Shown here: piece by piece, positions 32,995-43,673 of the stretch
How the letters are laid out: every line of letters begins with the position of its first letter
Position numbering within the stretch: position 1 is the first letter of the stretch
Made by a program: the position numbers and the translations under genes
The notes under the pieces: model-generated
What the model saw: only the letters and a program-made list of their open reading frames with translations
Database searches by the model: none
What the model was told of the DNA's origin: nothing
Source of the DNA: Stenocarpella maydis
Taxonomy: Eukaryota > Ascomycota > Sordariomycetes > Diaporthales > Diaporthaceae
Direction: 5' to 3'
Assembly: GCA_002270565.1 (NCBI GenBank)
Contig: NQMI01000021.1
Location: 248,001 to 312,000 of the forward strand
Length of the DNA stretch: 64,000 bases

Positions 32995-34509
32995 ATGGCA
33001 CCCGCTCCCGTCGTCGACGACGTCGACCGTAGGCACACCCTCTCTTGTTGGCCTTGACCGTGGCCACCTGGAACAGCTCTTTGCGCATGCGATTGCTAAC
33101 CCCATGCTCCCAGCAGTCGACATGGAGCAGGATGATATCAATGAGAATGAGGAGAAGATCATCAACGAGGGTATGTGAGCGTCGCAAACCCCGCCTGAAC
33201 GGCATCGCATACTTAGCACGGCCTACAGAGTACAAGACATGGAAGAAGAACAGCCCCTTCCTTTACGACATGATCCTCAGCACTGCTCTTGACTGGCCTA
33301 CCCTGACCACCCAGTGGTTCCCCGACGTCAAGGAGCCCCAGGACAAGAACTACCGCGTGCACCGCCTTCTCATCGGCACCCACACCTCACCTGGCACCGA
33401 CAACTACCTGCAGATTGCAGAGGTTGAGATCCCAAAGTCTGCCGAGCCTAACCCTAATGACTATGATGATGAGCGCGGCGAGGTTGGCGGTCACGGCCGC
33501 GAGCCTGCTGCCATCAAGATGAACATCATCCAGAAGATCGACCACCCCGGCGAGGTCAACAAGGCCCGTTACCAGCCCCAGAACCCTGACATGATCGCGA
33601 CCCTGTGCGTCGACGGCAGGATCCTCGTCTACAACAGGACCAAGCACAGCAGCCTCAACCCAAGTGGCACCCCAAACCCTGACATCGAGCTGCATGGCCA
33701 CACGCAGGAGGGTTTTGGGCTGAACTGGAGCCCCCACCAGCCTGGCGTGCTCGTCTCTGGGAGTCAAGACCAGACGGTTTGCATATGGTAGGCCACTCTG
33801 TCTTTCTCAGCCCGAGACAATCAAGACTTGATGATCTGACGTTTGGTTCAGGGACCTCAACACGATGCGCGGCAAGACGGTCGAGCCGTCCAGGATCTTC
33901 ACCCATCACCACCGCGTCGTCAACGATGTCCAGTACCATCCTGTCGCCAAGCACTTCATCGGCACTGTCTCGGATGACCTGTCGCTCCAGATCCTCGATA
34001 CCAGGCAGGCCGACTCCAGCAAATCGGCGCTGACTGTGCAGAAGGGACACTTTGACGCCATCAATGCCCTTTCCTTCAACCCTGGCTCCGAGTTTGTCAT
34101 CGCCACGGCATCTGCTGACAAGACCATTGGTATCTGGGATATGCGAAACATGAAGGACAAGGTCCACACCCTCGAGGGCCACAATGATGCCGTGACCTCG
34201 CTATCTTGGCACCCTCAGGAGCTGGGAGTCCTGGGCAGCGGCAGTTACGATAGGCGGGTTATCTTCTGGGACCTGACTAGGATAGGAGAAGAACAGATAC
34301 CCGATGATGCCGAGGACGGCCCACCAGAGCTGCTGTTCATGCACGGCGGCCACACGAACCACCTGGCTGACTTCAGTTGGAACCCCAACGACCCATGGCT
34401 CGTCGCCAGTGCGGCCGAGGACAACGTTCTTCAGATCTGGAAACCCGCGGATTCTATAGTTGGCCGAGAGGTCAACGCAGATATGCCCATGGAGGAGATG
34501 GAGCGCTAG
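32995..34509 (+). CDS. hat2: Histone-binding WD40 protein Hat2 (RbAp46/48, Msi1-like)
   Basis: Histone H4-binding subunit of the type B histone acetyltransferase; the same family serves CAF-1, Rpd3 and PRC2 complexes. Four exons: 32995-33028, 33114-33170, 33229-33787 and 33852-34509; 435 residues, the usual size. The N-terminal histone-binding segment [20 protein letters not shown] begins at residue 31 and continues with [13 protein letters not shown]. Seven WD repeats follow, with [35 protein letters not shown] and the final [12 protein letters not shown] blade. The acidic loop typical of the family is [22 protein letters not shown]. The third intron falls inside the CIW-D codon and is phase-consistent. 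The second exon has a tandem CAGCAG acceptor. Which complex it serves cannot be told from one gene. Confidence 0.94.
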
Positions 34510-35496
34510 GCTGTCCCTGATATCCCGGGTGGGGAACGCAGATACTGATCCGAGAAACCGTCAAGGTCCGGCACAAGACTGCGGGTGGCTGGCGCAGAGA
34601 AGGAACGGGACGAGGGCAACCATAGCGGGTGCGAGTGGTAAAATGTAAAATAGGAGGCACTTGAGAGTGTCGGTTGGGACTAAGGCATCCAGCGGAATGA
34701 AACTTTGGCGACGGAGGTCACATTGAAAGCAAGGGGAATGATGACCAGAATTCATGGGCTTGGAGGTATCTCTGGTACGTGTATATTTGGGCAGTAATAA
34801 CCTCAGGGAACTGGATCGCTATCAGGAGAAACTTGGCACTGGTGGATGTTGGTTGAGATCGTATTGTCGTCGAGGCAAAGTTCTGATCCTTCTCGCAGAA
34901 CCCGTTTCACCCCGTCGCCCACATTTGCAAGCCTTGCTGTTTACATGGCGGGGGCACATAAGTTGTGCGGAATAGGAGGCTCAATGTTCAGTTGACTTTC
35001 AAGCCACTCTGCTCTCCACTCCTCCGCCCACGGTAGTTGTCCCTCAGCTGGTGGGTTACGTGTGTTCCCTTCGGAGATCCCCTGGGTGGAAAGCAAAGTG
35101 AAAGCCACAAGTGCTCCGAAGCATACACATCATCGAAGCCTTGGGCAGGTGGTCCCCACCAGTCGTGTTTGTTGTTTTCACCCCATCTTGATGGACCCCT
35201 CGCGCACAATGGGATTGGTCCTATTCAGCTCTATTGTTGCGAGCACTTGAATAGCAAGCCCTGCAGTCAACAAACATTCCACCACCCTGTCTTCCACCCT
35301 TCAAGTATTCAAGATCAGCCAAACCAGCCCATTCCCGCCATTCCCACCTTTCTCCCAACCTTCTCTTACCTTCCACACTCTCTTGGCAAAATCGTTAGCC
35401 TGGAAGTCGCCCTCCAAGTCTGTAGGAAATCAGCAGTCATTTTGTCAACCCTCCTCAGCCATCCATCGCACGACTCCCCCCAACCAAGTCACCAAG
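34510..35496. other. Intergenic region upstream of the F-box-like gene
   Basis: About 1 kb. The last 250 bp are C/T-rich with several CCAACC-type stretches and look like the 5' leader of the next gene, possibly with a leader intron. No gene was seen. Confidence 0.5.
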
Positions 35497-38208
35497 ATGG
35501 AGAACACCCAGCGTCAAGGCGGCCACAGCACGCCACACGGCGGCATGATGCTCGACCCCGAGGTAATCAACCTCATGAACAGCTTGGACCTCGTCCGTCG
35601 CGCCTCGGCCAGGCCAATGACCGCAGAAGAGCAGGCGCAGGTCCTGGGCCAGATGATCGGCGAGAAGCAGGCACAGGCGGAGAAGCGATCGGCAGCAGAC
35701 GACCCATCGCAGTTCGACGAGGAGGCGATGGCAGAGGCCGTGAGGGCTCTAAAGCGACGCCGCATCGCCTCCAACGCCGACTTTAGCGGCGCGCACAAGA
35801 TGTACGCCTGCGGCCCCGAGGAGCGGCCCAGCCAGTCCGACGGCAGCAGCGCAGACGCCCTCGGCGACCTCGCGTTCGACAACGAGCTCCTCGGCCTCCC
35901 TGCCGATTTCGGCGGCGTCCACTCCGACGAGCTTCGTGACCTTCGATCCGCCCCAGATACGAGCAGGGCCGACCTGGTCCCCGCATACAAGCCTGGCTTC
36001 AATCTCCTCGAGTCGGTCTGCTCCAGCGTCTGGCTCGCCGTCGAGGTGGCCAAGCACCTCGGCGTCGGCGACATCGCCAACCTCTACAGCACCAGCAAGA
36101 CCTTCCACGGGCTCCTCGACGGGCACTGGCAGTCGAGCATCTTCGCCTGGGCCGAACACATGGCCCCGTCCTCCTTCCGCATCTTCTACTGGAAGTTCTA
36201 CGGCTGCTACACCCGCCCTGACCCCTCGGGCACCACCTGGGAGGCGGCCGGCCTCTTCGCCGACGCGTTCCCGCTGCCGCCCTGGGCCAAGAACAAGGCC
36301 ATCACTGCCGCCCACAAGAATGTCCGCGACGTCCCGGGACTGCGATACCTCGCGATGATCGTCAAGAGGGAGGTCCGCGTGCGCGACATCCTCGCAAGAC
36401 TAGCGCGCTGCGGCCAACGCCTGCCGGGGAAGTGCCACGAGGCCGTCAAGAAGATGTGGATGCTCATGGACCTGCCGACCAACAGGATGCGCCGCGCCTT
36501 TGTGCGCAGCACCCAGCTCTGGACCACCGAGGACTTCTACCTCGCGCAGATGTTCATAGTCAAGCTTCAGATGGTCTTCAACCCGCCCGTCCTCGGGCCC
36601 AACACGCCCCTGGCCGTCGAGACAATCCTGGGCGCCCGGGAGGGCCTCACCCCCCTGTGGCAGATCCTCCGCGGCAAGAAGTATACGGAGCTCCTGGAGG
36701 TCATCCAGATGCGGGCGCGCTACCTCGCCAGCGACCAGGAGCTGCGCCGCCACCGGACCTGGGAGCAGCGCTACAACGTCCCCCAGTGGCAGCTGGGCCA
36801 GGGACACCTCGAGGGCTGGGGCGCGGGCAACATCCACCTGTCGCGCCCGGACGAGCTGGTCATCGAGGAGACGACCAGGCGCGGCATCAAACTCAAGGAG
36901 CACCTCACCTTCATGACCTTTTGGGGCCACGTTGACTGGGAGGCGCGCGCCAACCTGGTCCCCACCGAGGACGAGATGTACATGTCCGACGACGAGCTCC
37001 CTCCGCTTTCGGCCGACGACAAGGGCCCGGGAGGAATCTTTGGCAACTGCGGCAACGTCCCCTTCGTCTACGGCGAGTGGAAGCCCAAGCACGCCCTCCT
37101 GGCCAGGTGGGACACCCTGACCGACGAGGAGAAGCTGGCGGTCAAGGCGCAAGTCGGAAGCGACGAGACAAAGATGCTTGCGCACGAGGACGATGACAGG
37201 GGCTTCTGGGAGCTGGACGAGCTTGAGATGGCACGCCTCGGCTGCGGCATGAAGGGCAGCACTGCCGTTGCTGCCCCTGAGAACCACCTCAGCGATGACG
37301 ACACCGAGACCAGGGATGAGGAGCACAAGAAGGGCTGCGCGTGTGATGAGTGCATCACCTGGGCCCATACCAACGACATCGAACAGCACGAAGACGGCTG
37401 CCTTTGCGAGGACTGCCTGGACGCGGTCGACTACGAGGCTGAGGAGGAGGACGACACCTCTGACGGCGAGGAGGACGGTACCGACGTGGACCCCTCTGAC
37501 GATGAGGACGGCGGCTACGCCCATGAGAGCGATGTGGCTGTCGACGCGGCCGTCCCCATGCCCCAGGAGGTCCTGGTGGACCGGACACTCCGCGCCGCGT
37601 GGAACACCATCCTGCCGGATCAGCGCGAGGAAGTCAATGCAACTCTCGACATGCAGCACAGGACGGGCAGGGCCCTCATGACGAACACCGCCGGCGTCGT
37701 CCGGGGCTTTGGCGCCCAGCGCCAGTTCCCCAACATCACCGACCCCGTGAGCCTAGCGCTGCTGCACAAGCTGGACGGGATCGATCACCTGCCTATCGGT
37801 GGTGTCGTTGTCGCCGGCGCCGGCGCCGGCGACAACGACACGGTCGGCGAGGGCCACGAGGACGAGGAGATGCCCGACGAGGGAGGAGAGCGGTACGACG
37901 TGGCGAGCATCGCTGCCCAGCACTACGCTGCCACCCACCCCGACGGCGGCGACGCCGCCAGCGACTCCTCCATGGACGACGAGCAGCTCAAGGCCCTCGC
38001 GGACCTAGACTACTCGGACGACGAGCTCGAGGTCGACATGGGCCACTTCGAGGCCATGCTGGCCCGCGGCCGCGACGACGGCAGCTACCACTACCGCGCC
38101 GGCGACGACCAGGACGACGAGGACGCACTCGGAGTGGCCCACGAGGATGACCTCCGGTCCCCGGGCCTCGCCGCCGAGATGCGGCTGCCGGATACGCTCA
38201 ACTACTAG
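35497..38208 (+). CDS. Large F-box-like protein with twin CxCxxC motifs and acidic C-terminus
   Basis: Single exon of 903 residues from ATG 35497 (MENTQRQGGH). A helical N-terminus contains a basic KRRR patch (about 96-99 region starts at LKRRRI). An F-box-like helical segment is at about 170-215 (VWLAVEVAKHLGVGDIANLY, then STSKTFHGLLDGHW), leading to a conserved-looking Trp/Tyr-rich block (SSIFAWAEHMAPSSFRIFYW) and a long alpha-helical middle (about 230-560). At 614-619 and 635-640 two matching motifs occur, GCACDEC and GCLCEDC, 21 residues apart. They are followed by acidic runs, and the C-terminus is dominated by Asp/Glu. F-box proteins usually recruit substrates to SCF ubiquitin ligases; that role is inferred only from the weak F-box resemblance. 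The codon use matches neighbouring genes. Confidence 0.75.
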   Translation: MENTQRQGGHSTPHGGMMLDPEVINLMNSLDLVRRASARPMTAEEQAQVLGQMIGEKQAQAEKRSAADDPSQFDEEAMAEAVRALKRRRIASNADFSGAHKMYACGPEERPSQSDGSSADALGDLAFDNELLGLPADFGGVHSDELRDLRSAPDTSRADLVPAYKPGFNLLESVCSSVWLAVEVAKHLGVGDIANLYSTSKTFHGLLDGHWQSSIFAWAEHMAPSSFRIFYWKFYGCYTRPDPSGTTWEAAGLFADAFPLPPWAKNKAITAAHKNVRDVPGLRYLAMIVKREVRVRDILARLARCGQRLPGKCHEAVKKMWMLMDLPTNRMRRAFVRSTQLWTTEDFYLAQMFIVKLQMVFNPPVLGPNTPLAVETILGAREGLTPLWQILRGKKYTELLEVIQMRARYLASDQELRRHRTWEQRYNVPQWQLGQGHLEGWGAGNIHLSRPDELVIEETTRRGIKLKEHLTFMTFWGHVDWEARANLVPTEDEMYMSDDELPPLSADDKGPGGIFGNCGNVPFVYGEWKPKHALLARWDTLTDEEKLAVKAQVGSDETKMLAHEDDDRGFWELDELEMARLGCGMKGSTAVAAPENHLSDDDTETRDEEHKKGCACDECITWAHTNDIEQHEDGCLCEDCLDAVDYEAEEEDDTSDGEEDGTDVDPSDDEDGGYAHESDVAVDAAVPMPQEVLVDRTLRAAWNTILPDQREEVNATLDMQHRTGRALMTNTAGVVRGFGAQRQFPNITDPVSLALLHKLDGIDHLPIGGVVVAGAGAGDNDTVGEGHEDEEMPDEGGERYDVASIAAQHYAATHPDGGDAASDSSMDDEQLKALADLDYSDDELEVDMGHFEAMLARGRDDGSYHYRAGDDQDDEDALGVAHEDDLRSPGLAAEMRLPDTLNY

Positions 38209-39150
38209 GCTGGCTTTTCCTCCGCCTGTTGGAAACGATCTTGTCTGGCTATTTCGGTCTGTCGCACGGAAGCAAAAGGGGGGNGGGGGGGGGCTCGGGG
38301 AGAATGAGGGGTGCGAGGACGGTCAATTGAAAAGGATCTCAGGGTGCACTGGTTAATTTTCAGATTGCCCCGAGTCCTGTTTTATGTGGCGGGACGGAGG
38401 GAAAAGGCCTCGGAGAGCATCGCACGACTCTCCGCCTGCTGTCAGGACTCGGCATGATTTTCTCGTTCTTGGTTGCCACTTGACATACAAGTCATGTAGC
38501 CTTTTTTTTTTTTTTTTCCGCATTTCCCTGCTCTGGATGCTAAGGAGATATTGGGGCGGGTCTCCTGAAGGGTCTGGGTGAGTGCCTGGAACATAGATTG
38601 AGAGACCACCGTGCAGATAGTGCAAGCAGGATAGCTCCTCCCCACAATGGAACACTAGCAGAGCACATCCCCTGCGTCTATGATGAGTCTGTGATAAGCA
38701 CATTCATGGTGTGGTGGCTCAAGATGACAGCAGCGTCCAGGACCCTCGGACCATCCGCCCGTGCTACAGAAAGATGCCGTGATCAAGTTATACAGTACCT
38801 TCTGAAGTAACACGGAGGAAGCATGCAGCAGAAGGCACATAAATCGGTCCTCATATTCTTCATAATCATCATAAGCTACATACAGTACACATGTGCCCGC
38901 CTGTACCAACTTGCATTCTAGAAAGCAATTTCCTCATACGAGTTTCTGTATCTGGGTATATTCAGTCAATATGGGTTTTTGGGGGGTTCTCCCATGCATT
39001 TTGTTCACCAAGAAAGACAACTGCAGTATGGACGTCTCCGTGTGTCCGTCAAGGACAATGCTAATAATATAGAAGATCAGTTGTGATGTCACCTGTGGCA
39101 GAAGACAACGCCAATGGGCAATAATGCAACCATCTACATGGCAGGCTGGA
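38209..39150. other. Convergent intergenic region with an N in a G run
   Basis: About 940 bp between converging genes. It contains a G run interrupted by a single N at 38284, and a T15 tract near 38503-38517. No gene. Confidence 0.6.
38284..38284. other. Unresolved base (N) in a G run
   Basis: Single N within a run of G residues about 75 bp past the F-box gene stop; an assembly uncertainty, not a biological feature. Confidence 0.95.
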
Positions 39151-40905
39151 CTAGTCCGTCGCAGTCGATTTGCCCTTGCCCTTCAGCAACTCGCGCAGGG
39201 TTCCTTCCGCTTGGCTCCTGGCTGCGGAACTGCTGGGTTGTGGGGTGGATGCTGCGCCCGACAGTGCATTCCTCCACGGTACCCAATCGGTCAGTCCAGA
39301 TCTCGCTCCGGAGTTAGAGGCATTCGAGTCCTTTTGCCTTGAGTGGCCGTTCGCGTAGGCGTACAGTGACGACTTATCCCGGCCAGGAGACTGTGCCTGG
39401 CTGCTGCGTGGCGAATCAGTGCCCAGGAGCTCGTTCGGAGTTGTGCGGATCTCCAGATGGCTGCTGGATGTCTGGGGTAGTGACGGTTCACTGACAAGTG
39501 CGGCAGACGAACCTCGAAGCGTGGGCGCCTCGTCCCCTGGCTGATGATATTTTGAGCTGTCAGCGTGGATAATAGCATTGGCAAAGGACCTGGACCTCTT
39601 CCTTGTCGGTTCCTTGCTCTTTGGCAGCCCAGCAAGGGCACTGGCGCCATGGCCCTTGCTGGTAGTTGGGGATCCGGAACCACTGCGACCCGACTTTGAC
39701 GAGGCGCGCCCGCGTACCTGGTCCTTGAGCTCCGACGCCGACTTCTTCTTTGTCTTGTCCTCCTCGGAGGACCTGCTGGATGACATGATAGTCTCGAGTG
39801 TACCGTAGGCTGCGCTCTGGCGGCGCCCGGTGCCCCGGCGTTTGCGGTGCGACCGCGCGCTCGCACTGTTGTCCTCGTCGCCCGACTGTATGGCCTGCAG
39901 GGTCAGGCCGTTTTGGCTCTGGCTGTTCCTGGCGTAACCTCTCCTCCGGACAGATGACGACGGAACGGCACTGACAAAGGATGCCCCTGAGCCATGGGGT
40001 GCGACGTGCACCTCGTACTGGTTGCTTAAGCTGTAGCGCGAGCGCGCATATATCTCGGCGATACCGTCGAGGGCGCTATCCATCTCGCTGGACTGAGCCT
40101 GGAGGTTGGCCATGATCGACTTGAAGGAGAATGCCTCGTGAGGCGGCAGAGTCTCGGCCGGGACCTCGTCGTGGCCCTGTCTCCAGGGCCACAACTTCTT
40201 CTTGTGGTTGCCCCGCACCATGCTCAGTAAGCTGCCATCCTGTGACCCTCCGGCGGGTCTGGAGTGGGCGGTTGGAGAGATGTAGGAGATGGATGTTGAG
40301 GTGGTGGAGGGGAGGCTTCGACGGTTGGCAGCACGCCTGGCCGAGTGCGAGTTGGTGCGTGAGTGTGCCTGCGCGGGAGATGGCCCGCTGTAGGTCCGAA
40401 CTATGACGGGCTTTGAGTAGGTCTTGCTCTGGGCGCCGGTAGACCGTTCATACTTGTGGCGAGCAACCGGCGAGGGGAAATTGCTGTTGAGCTCCCGCAG
40501 TGCCAAGGTCCGGTGGGCTGCGGTGCTGTCATCAAGGGGTATGGGTTTACCCTCTGCGGTCGACGGCACCAGGGAGGCAATAGAGGTGTTGTTTGACTGA
40601 AAGAACACAGGGAGGGAGAAAGGAAGGCCAGACCTCGTGCGCGTATGCGAGGGCTTTTGAGGACCAGCCCGAGTCTCATGGGAATTACGAGCGGCAGGGA
40701 CATGGGTTGGAGAAGAAGGGGTGGCAGGGGCCGGGCCGGGGCATGGGGGCGATGAGGAGGAGGAGGAGGAGGAGGCGTTCTGGGAGAGGCCGTGGGAGTC
40801 TGATGGTGTGGGCGGGTGATGGCGGGAACCAGAACCAGAACCAGAACCAGACTTGGTGGATGGGGAGAGGTGAGAGGAAGCGTCCGTATTAGCGTCCGTA
40901 TTCAT
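39151..40905 (-). CDS. Unrecognised long Ser/Arg-rich disordered protein
   Basis: Single open frame of 584 residues from ATG 40905 (MNTDANTDASSHLSPSTKSG); open upstream to 41127 but that part looks like leader. The N-terminus has Ser-Gly repeats and a poly-Ser run. A short basic region with a Trp pair (NHKKKLWPWRQ, about 233-242) precedes the only stretch that looks folded, about 255-303 (EAFSFKSIMANLQAQSSEMD and ALDGIAEIYARSRYSL). The rest is Ser/Arg/Lys-rich with many possible phosphorylation sites (RSRSFANAIIHADSS) and ends Lys-rich. A possible intron near the VFFQ sequence cannot be excluded. No domain family is recognised; the short helical island flanked by disorder suggests a binding peptide. 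Confidence 0.6.
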   Translation of the reverse strand: MNTDANTDASSHLSPSTKSGSGSGSGSRHHPPTPSDSHGLSQNASSSSSSSSPPCPGPAPATPSSPTHVPAARNSHETRAGPQKPSHTRTRSGLPFSLPVFFQSNNTSIASLVPSTAEGKPIPLDDSTAAHRTLALRELNSNFPSPVARHKYERSTGAQSKTYSKPVIVRTYSGPSPAQAHSRTNSHSARRAANRRSLPSTTSTSISYISPTAHSRPAGGSQDGSLLSMVRGNHKKKLWPWRQGHDEVPAETLPPHEAFSFKSIMANLQAQSSEMDSALDGIAEIYARSRYSLSNQYEVHVAPHGSGASFVSAVPSSSVRRRGYARNSQSQNGLTLQAIQSGDEDNSASARSHRKRRGTGRRQSAAYGTLETIMSSSRSSEEDKTKKKSASELKDQVRGRASSKSGRSGSGSPTTSKGHGASALAGLPKSKEPTRKRSRSFANAIIHADSSKYHQPGDEAPTLRGSSAALVSEPSLPQTSSSHLEIRTTPNELLGTDSPRSSQAQSPGRDKSSLYAYANGHSRQKDSNASNSGARSGLTDWVPWRNALSGAASTPQPSSSAARSQAEGTLRELLKGKGKSTATD

Positions 40906-41439
40906 GTCTCCACTCTCGAGCGCGTGCTCGCCCTCCAGAGGCCGTTGATTATGTGGCTTATCATATATATACAGCGCGGTGAGGATGCCGGATGCGAAGT
41001 GCTGCCGTAGCACGTATGCAGGCGGATGCGAGTGTAAGTCGTACTGGGTAGCGGCATGGGCTCGGGCCTGCTTGGCCCCGTGCTCGACCTTGTGTACGGC
41101 AGGTGGCAGCCGCAGCAGCAGCAGCACTCGAGTGGCCCCGGCAGACAGTGGCCGGTGTATGCAGGCGTCACAAAGAGTCTCGTCGCGGGTAGGGGGCGAG
41201 CTGAGGTATCATGGTGTGGTCCTTTGGCCTCTGTGGGAGTCTGTATGTCTCAGATGAAGCAGGTGTTGAAGAGCACCACCTCGGGAATGCGATTGCTGGG
41301 TTGGCACTGTCGGGCGCGCGTGTGACCTCGCAGGATCGATTCAACAGACGCACGGTAATCTCGAGAGTAGTAGTGGTCGAAGGAGGTGGAGGTGGGGTGG
41401 GAGGCAGCAGGCGGTGGCTGCTGCGCTGCTGCTGCTCGA

Positions 41440-41525
41440 CGGCCGACGGCTGGCAGCGGCAGCGGCAGCGGCAGCGGAGGCGGCAGCAAGAGGAGACGGC
41501 GATGGCGACGGCGACGGCGACAGCG
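41440..41525 (+). repeat. AGCGGC / GCGACG simple-sequence block
   Basis: Near-perfect hexamer AGCGGC repeats followed by GGCGAC repeats, in the presumed 5' region of the minus-strand gene ending at 40905. Reads as Ala/Gly/Ser repeats in any frame, so not taken as coding. Confidence 0.75.
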
Positions 41526-43186
41526 ACAGAGGAGAGAGGATGCGTGCGAGATGCAGGCTCAGTCAGGGCTGGTTGTCGTATATCGCGTGCCGTGTCGAGC
41601 TGCTCCGCATCAGGTCGGACCGTGGGAGTGATAATGGGAGGGATTGATTGAAATTGAGAAGCGGACGCGGGAATGCGTTGTCTGAATCGGAGTCAATCAG
41701 GCGCTGCGGTGCGCTGTGCGCTGTGCGCTGTTCGTGCTCGCGTGCCCTCTCGCAGCAGCAGAAATGTGTCGAGAGAGGAGAGGAGTCGTTCTGTTTTAGG
41801 GTGAGGCCGTGTGGGCCGCCATTGGATCGGACGCGATGCCCTGCTGTGGGCGAGCAAGCTAGCTGCAGGGCAGTCGTGGCTGCTCTTCAAAGGCGCGACG
41901 GCGTGGTCGCTAGCTTGTGCTTCCCTGCAAGCACGGCAGAGACGCAGGGCGTTGCCCGCGTGCTGTACATGCCCCTGCCGCGGTCCTCCGCCGTGTCCGG
42001 AAGTACCTGGGTATCTACCTAAAGTGGCCCCGATGGACTACAAGGCCTACTTACCTAGGTAGCATATGTAGGTGCTAGTAGTACTACCCAGGTCCCCCAG
42101 ACTTGGATTGTCTACGTGGTGCGGGGCGGCAGACGGCGGTGGGCACGTACTCCCTGCCTCCCCCAGACTCCGTTGGCCGGAGTGGTGGCCCCCAGTTGTT
42201 CTCCCCACACTACACAGTAGTGTACATACTTACAGTTTGTTATGTGCCTCCTACAAGACAGGGGATCCTGGGCGCCTGTTCATCCCTTCTCTTGCCAGTG
42301 CCTGGCCTGGTGCATGCGACTTACATAAAGCATGAGCTTCATTCATGCCAGGACATTTTCTCGACATCGGCTTCAGTCATGCTCAGATACCTGCCTAACT
42401 ACTCGCCCTGGCAGTACCCAAAAGACATAACTGGATATCTTGTCGCCGTGCTCCACAACACAGTCTCTCCAGCAGAGGCTGCTCAGCCAGGCTGCGTGCC
42501 GCCTGTCTTGCCTCGTCATGCAGCATCCCAATAGCCGTCGACCTAGCTGCCCTTCATGTCTCAACACGCGACTGGGGAAGAGGCATGACTACGGTGCCTG
42601 ATGATGACATTGACGGTGGCGATGACTGACCTCGGGTTTTTGGGGGCGGTGGAACCGGTGTCAAGCCTCCCTCCCTCTCTCCCTCCCTCCCTCTGTCTGC
42701 CAGATCCTGCTGGCCTGCCTGCCCTCTGGCCCTCACGCCAAGCTTCTCACCTCATGTCCAGGAGTAGTCCAAGTCCTTAGCCCACAAGTCCTTTTTCCAC
42801 ACAAGGAGTGCCGTGTTACTCGTCTAAAACAGAAGCACTCCGCGGCCCAACCACCCGCCCCTCCCCTCGTGGTCGGCTGCATCCGCGAGCGCGGCGTTTC
42901 CCCCATCCAACCGTGGTGTTTGCTGCGTGATGCCAGCACGCGCCCTCTGTCTCGCTCACTCAGCCAAAAGATTATGTTGGGGCTGAGAACAACGCACGAG
43001 ACGGGTCACCAGCTTCGGGCGCTTGCTTGTCTGCCAACCAGGTGCCATCTGGCAGCAGGTAACCACGCTTCATCATCCGGGACGGTCAGGTCCGATGCAC
43101 AACCCAGAGCTTATAGGGGCCAATATATCCAGCGAAAGCCCGTAACTCTGTCTCTTGTGTTGTCTGGACTGAGTCACAGCTGCGCA

Positions 43187-43187
<1 letters not shown>

Positions 43188-43221
<34 letters not shown>
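43188..43221 (+). repeat. A34 homopolymer
   Basis: Thirty-four consecutive A residues in GC-rich DNA, preceded by GCGCAC and followed by CAGCCGC. Flanking bases show no obvious duplicated target site. Confidence 0.9.
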
Positions 43222-43222
<1 letters not shown>

Positions 43223-43673
43223 AGCCGCTTCGTGTCTGTCGCTTATTTTGAGCGTGCTCAGCCCTACAATGCAACCTTGCTATATGCAACGCACTGCAAG
43301 GTGGCGAGCAAGACACACACACAGGGGGAAAGGTGGCGATGCACAGCTAGAAATTCCCCGACGGCGTAGGCATTAATCAAAAAAGACGTTCTTGGTTATG
43401 AAAATGCAAGAGCACACACACTCTACACCGATTCCCATCGGCCACGGCAGTTGCCAGGCCCCTTCAGGTAGACAAAAACATAATGATTAATGTTCCACAT
43501 AACCCCGTGCTCTTTAAAAGCATGCATCACCAGCCGCCACAGGACTGACTTACTTCAGGCGGATGCCGTTAGATGCCCACCCCCAAGACGCTCTGTGTGC
43601 GCCGTCCTCCGGCCCTCCCCGGGAGACAAGAAACTCTTCACGCAAACTTCTAGTCGCCGCCGTGGCCACGACC

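Larger units (their letters stand above)
40906..43673. other. Intergenic region rich in simple repeats
   Basis: About 2.8 kb. It includes an AGCGGC/GCGACG trinucleotide-rich block (about 41440-41525), CT-rich DNA near 42665-42700, the palindrome TACCTAGGTA at 42052-42061 and the A34 tract at 43188-43221. The short ORFs over the trinucleotide block are compositional artefacts. Confidence 0.6.

Noticed and set aside
36400..37659. 419-codon ORF on the minus strand opposite the F-box-like gene
   Set aside because: Composition (Val/Leu/Gly/Ala) is that expected from reading GC-rich codons backwards; no motifs, and the plus-strand gene accounts for the region.
41386..41651. Several overlapping ORFs over a trinucleotide-rich block
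   Set aside because: All three plus frames are open through the AGCGGC/GCGACG repeat, so openness is compositional.
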